A stretch of 64,000 bases of DNA. Source: Polyangium mundeleinium (GTDB taxonomy: Bacteria > Myxococcota_A > Polyangia > Polyangiales > Polyangiaceae). Shown here in pieces: positions 44,784-52,098 of this stretch. The stretch spans positions 6,044,501-6,108,500 of the forward strand of contig NZ_JAQNDO010000001.1 in NCBI RefSeq assembly GCF_028369105.1. The letters run 5' to 3'. The notes beneath the pieces were generated by a model. It was not told the origin of the DNA and did not search any database. It saw nothing but the letters and a program-made list of their open reading frames with translations. Positions within the stretch are counted from its first letter, which is position 1. The number at the start of each line of letters is the position of its first letter. The position numbers and the translations under genes are program-made.

Positions 44784-45847
44784 GTCTTCTCCTCGGCGGC
44801 GACCCATTCCTCTTCGGGATCGAGGCTCCAGATTTGGCCGGACGTCAGGACCCCTGAAGCAGCTTCTGGATGCTCAGAGAGCCGCTTGTGGGCGACGGTC
44901 CCGTCATTCTTGAGGGCGAAGACATGGACGTCCTTCGGGTCGAGCTCGTCGAGGATGTACGGGGAGTGCGTGGTGGCGACGACTTGGAGATCGGGCATCT
45001 CGTCGAGGAGGCGTTTGATCTGGCGGACGAGTTCGATTTGAGCCCGAGGGTGCAGGGATTGATCGATGTCGTCGAGCAAGATGAGCCGAGGACTGTTTGG
45101 ACTGTGCAATACCGTCAAGAGAGCCAGGGTAACAAGGGTTCCTTCGCTTGCAGCGTGCGCGGGGACGCCGGGAGCCCCGCGGAAATCGAGAAGTATCTGA
45201 TGACCAATGGTCGCATTGGCTGCCTTCGCGCGGCGGATGCGAACTCGCTCGACATTAGGAACGACGCTGCGCAGCTCGCCCTCGATTCGACGGAACCTCT
45301 CTTCCTGCTCCAGTTTCATCGACGCCAGGACATCGGCGGTATTGGAGCCATCGGACGCCACGCTGGGCCGCTCGTGTTCACTTTGTGCGGGAGATGCGAT
45401 CCTAGTTGCGTCGAAATGATATATTGCCGAGTCACCCATGATGTGTGCGAGTGCCATAGCGACCGAGCGATCGATTTGCTTGTCCCGCGCTTCGCCAGTT
45501 CCGCTCTCGGTTCCCTGTATTTCCCAACGAAGCGCGGGGACCCAATCGATAGCGGGTCCTCGATCTCTCATGCGCACCCACTCGATGGCGAGGACAGAGT
45601 CCGCGCTGTTGAGCTCGACACCGATCGGGCCATCAGGCGCGTTTCGGCTTGCAATATCGTCGGGGTCGTAGGGCCAACGGAACGCCTGATTGGGCGCCTT
45701 GTTCAGAAGCCCGCTCGTCCTAAGCAGCGCCTCCAAAACACTCGTCTTCCCACTCCCATTCGGCCCCACCAGCACGGTAAACCGTCCCAGCTCGACCGTC
45801 GTATCCCGGTGGGCCTTGAAGTTCTGGAGGCGAACGGAGGTGATCAT
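44780..45847 (-). CDS. OLD/RecF-like AAA ATPase, first gene of a predicted two-gene defence module
   Basis: A 355-residue ATPase. SVRLQNFKAHRDTTVELGRF starts the fold, then Walker A GPNGSGKT (28-35). An internal helical region of about 150 residues is followed by an ABC-like signature SEGTLVTLALL, Walker B LILLDDIDQSLHP (about 255-267) and VVATTHSPYILDELD (about 285-300). It is compact, without a fused TOPRIM; the nuclease-like part is encoded by the overlapping next gene. Together they resemble RloAB/PARIS-type ATPase-effector pairs. Local GC is somewhat lower than the flanks, as often for acquired defence genes. It is divergent from the aldo/keto reductase gene. Confidence 0.85.
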   Translation of the reverse strand: MITSVRLQNFKAHRDTTVELGRFTVLVGPNGSGKTSVLEALLRTSGLLNKAPNQAFRWPYDPDDIASRNAPDGPIGVELNSADSVLAIEWVRMRDRGPAIDWVPALRWEIQGTESGTGEARDKQIDRSVAMALAHIMGDSAIYHFDATRIASPAQSEHERPSVASDGSNTADVLASMKLEQEERFRRIEGELRSVVPNVERVRIRRAKAANATIGHQILLDFRGAPGVPAHAASEGTLVTLALLTVLHSPNSPRLILLDDIDQSLHPRAQIELVRQIKRLLDEMPDLQVVATTHSPYILDELDPKDVHVFALKNDGTVAHKRLSEHPEAASGVLTSGQIWSLDPEEEWVAAEEKT

Positions 45848-45942
45848 CGGCGTGCCGGATGATGGCCCACGGAGCCGTCCGCGGGCAACCTTCGTCTGCT
45901 TCCGCTACCGTCCTCGCCGCCCTTGCGCTACGCCTCCCGCCC

Positions 45943-46920
45943 ATGTCCTCCCTGCTCGCGCCCTGGACCCGCCCGCGTGACCCTTCGGAAAAACCCCTGC
46001 TCGCCGTGGGCACCATGAACTTCGGCAAGCGCACGCCCGAAGCCGAGAGCATCCGGCTCGTGCATCACGCGCTCGATCGCGGGCTCACGCTCTTCGATAC
46101 GGCCAACGCCTACGTCGACGGGAACGCCGAGCGGATCCTGGGCAAGGCGCTCGCCGATCGGCGCGATCGAGCGCTCGTCGCGACGAAGGTCGGGTTCGGG
46201 CGGACCGCCGGCAAGCCGGAGGGGCTCTCGCGGGGCCGCGTGCTCGCCGCCATCGACGAGAGCCTCGGGCGGCTCGGGATGGATGTCGTCGACGTGTATT
46301 ACCTCCACGTGCCGGACCCCGCGACGCCCCTCGAAGAGACGCTGGACGCCGTGCAGACGCTCCTCGCGTCGGGGAAGATCCGCGCGTGGGCCGTGTCGAA
46401 TTACGCGTCCTGGCAGGTGCTCGAGATGTTCCAGATCGCCGAGAAGCGCGGGATGCCTCGGCCCGTGATGTCGCAGGTGCTTTACAACGTGCTCATCCGC
46501 CAGCTCGATATCGAGTATTTCCGGTTCGCGAGGAAATACGGGCTGCACTCGACCGTGTACAATCCGCTCGCGGGCGGCTTGCTCTCGGGGAAACACGCGC
46601 CCGAGGCCGAGCCGGCGAAGGGATCGCGGTTCGAGAAAAATCCGCTGTATCAACGAAGGTACTGGACCGATCGGTTCTTCGAGCTCGCCTCCGCTTATCG
46701 CGAGGTCGCCGAGGGCGCGGGGATGACGCTCGTCGAGCTCGCCTATGCGTACGTCGCGGGGACGCCGGGCGTGGATTCGATCCTCGTCGGGCCCGGGTCG
46801 ATCGCGCACCTCGACGCCGCGATCGACGCCTGCGCGAAGGAGCTGCCCGCGGAGGTGCGGCAACGGGTCGGCGAGCTCTACCGCGATTTCCAGGGGACCG
46901 ACGCGAGTTACGCGCGATGA
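45943..46920 (+). CDS. Aldo/keto reductase
   Basis: A 325-residue NADPH-dependent reductase with the full set of motifs: catalytic Asp and Tyr in LFDTANAYVDG, Lys in LVATKVGFG, His in VYYLHVPDP, the nicotinamide-binding AVSNYASWQ, and the C-terminal cofactor segment SILVGPGSIAHLD. The pattern fits the Mg2+-independent YghZ/potassium-channel-beta-like subgroup. The substrate is unknown. The stop overlaps the next start (ATGA), so it is coupled to a 2-oxoglutarate dioxygenase, which hints at a shared small-molecule pathway. Confidence 0.92.
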   Translation: MSSLLAPWTRPRDPSEKPLLAVGTMNFGKRTPEAESIRLVHHALDRGLTLFDTANAYVDGNAERILGKALADRRDRALVATKVGFGRTAGKPEGLSRGRVLAAIDESLGRLGMDVVDVYYLHVPDPATPLEETLDAVQTLLASGKIRAWAVSNYASWQVLEMFQIAEKRGMPRPVMSQVLYNVLIRQLDIEYFRFARKYGLHSTVYNPLAGGLLSGKHAPEAEPAKGSRFEKNPLYQRRYWTDRFFELASAYREVAEGAGMTLVELAYAYVAGTPGVDSILVGPGSIAHLDAAIDACAKELPAEVRQRVGELYRDFQGTDASYAR

Positions 46921-47720
46921 ATTTCCTCGCGCCGGAGGCCTCGGGCGTCGAGGTGGAAGCGGCCCTCGCCGAGCTCGCGGCGACAGGGTTCGCGCGGCTC
47001 GGGCGCGTGCTCTCGGACGAGGGGATCGCCACGCTCGCCGCTCGGGCCGATGACCTCATGCTCGGCCACGTGGTGCACGAAGGGCTGTTTTTTCAGCACG
47101 ACGCGGCGAGCGGGCGGTACGAGGATCTCGAGCACCGAAAAGGGTGGGTCGGGCCCTCGATCCATTATCGGAAGCTCGAAAAGCTGGAGAAGGATCCCGT
47201 TTTTCGAGCTTTCCTCGGCAATCCACTCTTCGAGCGGATCACGCGGGCCCTGACGGACGGGTCCGTCACGTTGTATCGCGCGGTTCTGTTCAACAAGGCG
47301 GCGCGGGCAGGGACGGCGCTGCCGTGGCACCAGGACGGGGGGAGCTTTTGGGGGCTCGATCGAGCGCCGCTCGTGCAGATCTGGACCGCGCTCGACGACG
47401 CGCCGGCCGAGGCCGGGTGTGTGGAAATCGTGCCGCATTCGCATCAAGGCGGGCTCGCGACGCCGCTCGGCGGGGTGATCCCGGCGGAGGTGACGCGCGC
47501 GGCCGAGGCCGAGGCGCGCTCCGTGCTCGTGCCCGCGCGCGCCGGCGACGCGATGCTCATCCACAACGATGTCTGGCACCGGTCGGGGACGAACACGACG
47601 GACAAGCCGCGGCGCGCCGTGACCGTGTGTTATCTGCGCGGCGAGACGCGGTGCATGCGCACGCGGAGGGCGCCGCGGACGTTCGAAACGATCTTCGAGG
47701 CCCGTCACCCGAGGACGTGA
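46917..47720 (+). CDS. Phytanoyl-CoA dioxygenase (PhyH)-family protein
   Basis: A 267-residue Fe(II)/2-oxoglutarate dioxygenase. The iron-binding HxD is in PWHQDGGSFWG, the distal His in MLIHNDVWHRSGTNTT, and the 2-oxoglutarate-binding Arg in PRRAVTVCYLR. PhyH-type enzymes hydroxylate lipids and many secondary metabolites. It overlaps the aldo/keto reductase by 4 bases at its start and the SpoIIAA-like gene by 16 bases at its convergent end. The substrate is unknown. Confidence 0.9.
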   Translation: MNFLAPEASGVEVEAALAELAATGFARLGRVLSDEGIATLAARADDLMLGHVVHEGLFFQHDAASGRYEDLEHRKGWVGPSIHYRKLEKLEKDPVFRAFLGNPLFERITRALTDGSVTLYRAVLFNKAARAGTALPWHQDGGSFWGLDRAPLVQIWTALDDAPAEAGCVEIVPHSHQGGLATPLGGVIPAEVTRAAEAEARSVLVPARAGDAMLIHNDVWHRSGTNTTDKPRRAVTVCYLRGETRCMRTRRAPRTFETIFEARHPRT

Positions 47721-48142
47721 CGGTTCAGGCCGGCCCAGCGGAAGGCGTCGTCGGGGGAGCCGAAGACGCGGCCGAATTTCGGCGCGTGCGCCTTGAGCAG
47801 GCTCGAGATGCTCATCATCTGCATGGCGTTGTCCGCCGCGACCACCGCGATCCGCCGCGAGGCGGCTTCGAGCGTGCCGAACATCTCGCCGAGCGCGGCC
47901 TGCGTGACCGGGCCCCAGGAGAGGGTCGCCTCGCGGAGGTCCATGACGGCGCCGCGGACGCGCAGAGCGGGCTCGCGGACGACGCGCTGGAACATCCCGA
48001 CCATCTCGCGCGCATACGCCGCGCCGACGTCGCGGCTCACGTCGGGCCGTCGCCAGACGCGGCACGCGGCCACCCCGTCGCCGAGGGTCATGCTGTAGTT
48101 GCCGCCCTCCGCGTACACCTCTCGCACGTCTGCCGATGACAC
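47705..48142 (-). CDS. SpoIIAA/STAS-like protein, third copy
   Basis: A 145-residue protein related in fold to the pair at 3597-4489: strands GNYSMTLGDGVAACRVWRRP, LRVRGAVMDLREATLSWGP, and SRRIAVVAADNAMQMMSI, with a helical end FGSPDDAFRWAGL. It begins with GTG (VSSADVREVY); another GTG is five codons later. The central AVMDLREA corresponds to the STAS switch-helix region, but no phosphorylatable Ser context is clear. It is a stand-alone gene, possibly a signalling adaptor. Confidence 0.68.
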   Translation of the reverse strand: MSSADVREVYAEGGNYSMTLGDGVAACRVWRRPDVSRDVGAAYAREMVGMFQRVVREPALRVRGAVMDLREATLSWGPVTQAALGEMFGTLEAASRRIAVVAADNAMQMMSISSLLKAHAPKFGRVFGSPDDAFRWAGLNRHVLG

Positions 48143-48173
48143 GCGTCAAAGCAAAGGGGAAATCCAGGGGTTG

Positions 48174-49043
48174 TCAAGGACGGAGCAGGCAACGGCCGTC
48201 CGACCAGCGCCCGCCCGCATCGCCGCAGATCTGCGCCTGCGTGCGCGCTTCGCGCCACCACAGGATCTCGTCCATCGTGCCGGCGAAGGGGAAGACGCCC
48301 TGCTCGCGGCGGCCGATGTAGAGGTCGGAGGGGATGGGGCCGAGGAAGCCGCCTTTGCCCTTCGTGGTGGGGATGCCGTTCACGTAGAGCACGAGCATGT
48401 GGCCGTCGTTCACGTAGGCGATGTGGGTCCACTGGCCCGCGGGGATCACGCCGCAATCGCTGGTCACATTCGTGGAATCCTGTAGGTCCTTGCGCGAAAA
48501 GATGAGCTGCATGTTGCCGCAGCTCGCGTTCATGAGGACGTTGTCGTCCCTGTTGCCGGTCCCGCGGCTCACTGTCGAGAGCACGTTCCCGGCGCCCTCG
48601 GGAGCGATGCGAACCCATCGTTCGATGGTCGCGGCCGTCGTGAAGTCGAGGCACGGGGACGCCGGGACGCGGACATGGCCACCGGAAAACGAGAGCCCTC
48701 GCCCCACGCGCCCGGGCGCCCCGCGAACAAGGCCCGAACTCGTGGCGGCGCCGTGATGGCCACGGCCGGAGCTGTCGAGCACGGGTCCGTCGAGCTCCTC
48801 GAAACGATACCAGGCGGCGAGGCCAGGCGGCGCAGGGGAGGCGCTGCAATCGGCCGCGGCGATTTGCTTGGTGCTCGAAGGTGGAGGCGGAAGCGGCTCC
48901 TCCCCGGCGATTTCGAGCGTCGTCGGGGAGGCACCTTGCGAGGGGGTGGCATCGGGCGCCTTCGGCGGGGGGAGAGGCGCGGCGCATCCGAGGAGCGGGA
49001 CGCCGAGGAGCAGGGACAGAAGGAAGCGCGGCGCGAGGGACAT
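48174..49043 (-). CDS. LamG/concanavalin-like domain lipoprotein
   Basis: A 289-residue lipoprotein with lipobox LLGC, a Pro/Ser-rich linker, then a Laminin-G/pentraxin-like jellyroll of about 200 residues (AAWYRFEELDGPVLDSSGRG, GLSFSGGHVRVPASPCLDF, WTHIAYVNDGHMLVLYVNG, FAGTMDEILWWREARTQAQI). Such domains bind glycans at the cell surface. The ATG at 49043 lacks a clear Shine-Dalgarno site. It is divergent from the Gly-Ser lipoprotein gene. Confidence 0.82.
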   Translation of the reverse strand: MSLAPRFLLSLLLGVPLLGCAAPLPPPKAPDATPSQGASPTTLEIAGEEPLPPPPSSTKQIAAADCSASPAPPGLAAWYRFEELDGPVLDSSGRGHHGAATSSGLVRGAPGRVGRGLSFSGGHVRVPASPCLDFTTAATIERWVRIAPEGAGNVLSTVSRGTGNRDDNVLMNASCGNMQLIFSRKDLQDSTNVTSDCGVIPAGQWTHIAYVNDGHMLVLYVNGIPTTKGKGGFLGPIPSDLYIGRREQGVFPFAGTMDEILWWREARTQAQICGDAGGRWSDGRCLLRP

Positions 49044-49127
49044 CGGGAGGCGAGCTTTCTTCGAGAATGCGAGGGAGGTCAAGCCGCGGGGATGGAAATC
49101 GAAGGGGCATTGCCGCATCATGGAGGC

Positions 49128-49706
49128 ATGCATCGAGCGCTTCTCTTGCTTGTGGGGTGTCTGCTCTTGGGGGGCTGCGGCAGCGAGGTCGTGGAGGCCG
49201 AGAGCGGAGGCGAAAGCGGGAGCGGAGGCGGCGGCGGAAGCGGAGGCGGAAGCGGCGGCGCAGGCGGGAGCGGTGGCGCAGGCGGGAGCGGCGCGGGCGG
49301 TGTGTGCGTGCCGGGGCCGGACGAGCCTTCACCCGTTCAGCCGAGCTGCGCGGACATCGCGGGGCTCGCGCTCGGGGAGGCCACGGTGATGGACGGGGAC
49401 GGCGACGGCCTCGTGGAGGCGGGCGAGGCCGCCGTGATCAAGACGAGCCTCGTGGAGACCGTCGGCAAGAGCTTTTACGGGTATCCCGGTGTGGTCTTCA
49501 CCAGCGACCACCCCGGCGTCGACGTGGGTGACGCATTCTGGTTTTATGGCATCTCCGCTTGCGACGCGATGTCCGCCGATGGGTACGTAAAAGTGCCGAG
49601 CGACGTCGCGCCGGGCACGGTCGTGACGGTCACGGCGCGCGTGGGCATCCTGCACGAGGATTGCCCGAATGCGTACGCGATCGAGGTACCGATCGAGGTG
49701 CACTGA
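49128..49706 (+). CDS. Lipoprotein with Gly/Ser linker
   Basis: A 192-residue protein. The signal peptide ends LLLGGC, followed by about 35 residues of GSGGGGGSGGGSGGAGGSGG-type linker, then a small beta domain (ADIAGLALGEATVMDGDGDG, LVEAGEAAVIKTSLVETVG, GTVVTVTARVGILHEDC). The DGDGDGLVEAGE segment resembles a calcium-binding dockerin-like turn. The gene overlaps the next one by one base (TGATG), so both are co-translated. Function unknown. Confidence 0.78.
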   Translation: MHRALLLLVGCLLLGGCGSEVVEAESGGESGSGGGGGSGGGSGGAGGSGGAGGSGAGGVCVPGPDEPSPVQPSCADIAGLALGEATVMDGDGDGLVEAGEAAVIKTSLVETVGKSFYGYPGVVFTSDHPGVDVGDAFWFYGISACDAMSADGYVKVPSDVAPGTVVTVTARVGILHEDCPNAYAIEVPIEVH

Positions 49707-50317
49707 TGGGCAAACGGAAACGGCAGCGCGTCCAGACCTTGAAGATGCCGGACGGCGAGAAGGTCGCGTTCGACGAGCAGGGGCGCGTCCTGATGTCGCG
49801 GTCTTCGCAGGGGATGCTCGCGGTCGTGCTGACCGTGTTCGGCTGCGTCGCCCTCGGGATGCCGTGGGTGCTCCGGAGCCAGGCAGAGGCGCGGGCAGAG
49901 CGGTTCGCGCGCATGCGCACGTTCTCCGAGGCGACGTGCACGATCAAGGATATCGCCTGGGGAGAGCCGGATCCGGAGTACGGCAGGACGCGGGTCTCCG
50001 TCGACTACCAGGTGCACGTCCCGGGGCAGGAGGGGACGTTCGTCGCGAGCGGGTTTTCCTGGCAAGGGACCGACGTCGACAACGGCGTCGCCGCGTCCAT
50101 GAAGCGCGAGCTCTTGCTCAACAAGCGGGTGCCGTGCTGGTACGATCCGGCCGATCCGACGAACGCGGTGCTCGTGCAGGCGAGGGGGGAAGCGCCGCCG
50201 CCGATGAGCGTCTGGCTCTTGCTGGGGATGTCGGCCGTGGGGCTCCTGTTCGCCGGGGCGGGGATCGCGACGTTGCGTACGAAGAAACGCCTCGTTCTCG
50301 GCGGGAGCGAGGATTGA
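49706..50317 (+). CDS. DUF3592-type membrane protein
   Basis: A 203-residue protein with two hydrophobic helices (GMLAVVLTVFGCVALGMPWV and VWLLLGMSAVGLLFAGAGIA) flanking a loop typical of DUF3592 (ATCTIKDIAWGEPDP, VSVDYQVHVPGQEGTFVASG, VPCWYDPADPTNAVL). The family is widespread and uncharacterised. It is coupled to the Gly/Ser lipoprotein upstream through a 1-base overlap. Confidence 0.85.
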   Translation: MGKRKRQRVQTLKMPDGEKVAFDEQGRVLMSRSSQGMLAVVLTVFGCVALGMPWVLRSQAEARAERFARMRTFSEATCTIKDIAWGEPDPEYGRTRVSVDYQVHVPGQEGTFVASGFSWQGTDVDNGVAASMKRELLLNKRVPCWYDPADPTNAVLVQARGEAPPPMSVWLLLGMSAVGLLFAGAGIATLRTKKRLVLGGSED

Positions 50318-50389
50318 GGTCTCCATGAGAACATTCGCCCCCGCGCGTTTGATTGAATCTTCGTCTGGAAATCCACGTCAGGGGACGAC

Positions 50390-50869
50390 GTGAACACGAA
50401 TTTTTGCCTCTTGTCCGTCGGCCTCGCAGTTTTCCTTGTTGGCTGTACGTCACCACGCTCCGCAGATGATTCGGCAACCGCGGTCATGTCGTCGCCCCCT
50501 GTGCACATGTGCTTCGCGGATGAAAAAGGGGCGCCGCTCGTGGGAGCACGCGTGACGTCCGAAGCCCTGCACGCCGTCCCCGGTTCCGTCTACAAGTGGG
50601 AATCAGCCATGCCCACCGGACCTGCTCTTCCTGAGGTCACCACCGGGATCGACGGATGTGGTGACATCCGATGGCTGTCGCAGCTCGACGCCGGTCCGAC
50701 ATGGAGTCAGCTCGTCGTGAGGCCGGCGGATCAGGGGCCCGATGGATGGGGAGCCATCTGCTCGAGGCCACGGCCGCCTGAGCCTCGCGCTGGCGAGGTC
50801 GAGGAAGGCAAATCCCTTCGCTGGCAGGTCACGCCGCAGCATTGTGTTTTGGTGCCTGCACACGAATGA
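50390..50869 (+). CDS. Small lipoprotein of unknown function
   Basis: A 159-residue protein starting at GTG after AGGGGACGAC. The signal (LLSVGLAVFLVGC) is followed by a mainly beta domain with an early transthyretin/carboxypeptidase-regulatory-like pattern (CFADEKGAPLVGARVTSE) and a few Cys (GIDGCGDI, GAICSRP, QHCVLV). It is convergent with the aldolase-type gene. No family was recognised. Confidence 0.7.
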   Translation: MNTNFCLLSVGLAVFLVGCTSPRSADDSATAVMSSPPVHMCFADEKGAPLVGARVTSEALHAVPGSVYKWESAMPTGPALPEVTTGIDGCGDIRWLSQLDAGPTWSQLVVRPADQGPDGWGAICSRPRPPEPRAGEVEEGKSLRWQVTPQHCVLVPAHE

Positions 50870-50879
50870 GCTTTCGGTT

Positions 50880-52094
50880 TCAATGAAAACACTCGCCCGC
50901 GCCGCGGTAGGTGAGCGCGCGAGATTCGACGCGGTCGCCGCGGACGAGGAGGTAGTCGCGGAAAAACGTGGCGAGCTCGCCGGCCTTGGCGTGGCGGAAG
51001 AAGACGGGATCGCCCGGGGCGAGGTGGACGCGGGGCGGGACGGCGAGCGGGGTCTGGACTTCGCCGGCGCCTTCGAGGTCGAGCAAGCGGAGGCCTTCGG
51101 GGAGGTAGGGGATCGGGAGGCGATCCGGGCCGGCGGCGCCCGAGGCGATGAGGCCGCCGCCCTGGCAGGTGACGAAGCCGGGCGCAGGTTTCCGTGTCAC
51201 CTGGAGGGCGAAGAAGGCGGCCGGCGCGGGGCGGAAATCGTCATAATGGTCGAAGAGGTGGCTGCCGAGGAAGCCGGAGCCGACGGTGATCTCGGTGAGG
51301 GAGGGGTCGCGGAGGGAGGAGGCGACGCTGCCGGTGCCGCCGCCGTTGAAGAGGGGAAGGGGGAGACGGCGGCGCTCGAATTCGGTGGTGATTTCACTTC
51401 GTAGCGTGGTGACGGCGGCGCAGGCGATTCGCTTGAAGGCGCGCTTGGCGCTGGGCGGGAGAGGGCCGAGCGGGGTTTGGTCGGGCGTGCCTGCGATGTG
51501 CGCTTCGTAGCCGAGGAGGCCGGCGAAGGCGAGGTGGCGGGAGGAGACGACGCGCTCGGCGAAATCGGCGACGCCGCGGGCCTCGTGGAGCGAGCTGCGG
51601 CGGACGCCGAGGTGCACGCGGCCGCCGAAGCGGCGGAGGGAGACGTCGATGTCGACGACGACGGGGATACGAACGCCGTACGTCGCGGCCGCGGCTTCGA
51701 GGATGTCGAGGTGGATGGGCTCCTCGACGGCAATCGAGACGCGCTTTCCGTCGTGGTTCGCTTCGGCGAGGAGGCGCGCGTCGGCAGCCTGGGCCGTGGG
51801 GTAGGCGACGAGGATGTCGTCGAAGCCCTGCGCCGCGAGGAACCGCGCTTCGGCGGGGGCATAGGCCATGAGCCCGCGGAACGAGGGGCCGCCGCGGGTG
51901 AGCATGTGCCGGAGGAGATCCACCGACCGAACGGATTTCGTACCGATGCGGAGCGTTTTTCCGCTGCCGCGGACGAGCGAAACGACGGCGTCGACATTCG
52001 CGTCGACGGCGCCGAGATCCACGAGGGCGACGGGGAGCGCCTCACCGGCGAGGGTTTTCCGGTAACGTTCGTAGCGGTGCTGGCGGGTTTCCAT
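50880..52094 (-). CDS. PLP-dependent amino-acid aldolase/deaminase (D-threonine aldolase-like)
   Basis: A 404-residue fold-type III PLP enzyme. The PLP Lys lies in LRIGTKSVRS, with alanine-racemase-type barrel strands (VALVDLGAVDANVDAVVSLV, RIPVVVDIDVSLRRFGGRV, FAGLLGYEAHIAG, LFNGGGTGSVASS, EITVGSGFLGSHLFDHY). The C-terminal end GDPVFFRHAKAGELATFF matches amino-acid deaminase/aldolase relatives of D-threonine aldolase and D-serine dehydratase. The exact substrate is uncertain. The ATG at 52094 was chosen; a GTG four codons upstream would overlap the hydrolase gene. Confidence 0.82.
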   Translation of the reverse strand: METRQHRYERYRKTLAGEALPVALVDLGAVDANVDAVVSLVRGSGKTLRIGTKSVRSVDLLRHMLTRGGPSFRGLMAYAPAEARFLAAQGFDDILVAYPTAQAADARLLAEANHDGKRVSIAVEEPIHLDILEAAAATYGVRIPVVVDIDVSLRRFGGRVHLGVRRSSLHEARGVADFAERVVSSRHLAFAGLLGYEAHIAGTPDQTPLGPLPPSAKRAFKRIACAAVTTLRSEITTEFERRRLPLPLFNGGGTGSVASSLRDPSLTEITVGSGFLGSHLFDHYDDFRPAPAAFFALQVTRKPAPGFVTCQGGGLIASGAAGPDRLPIPYLPEGLRLLDLEGAGEVQTPLAVPPRVHLAPGDPVFFRHAKAGELATFFRDYLLVRGDRVESRALTYRGAGECFH

Positions 52095-52098
52095 GGCG

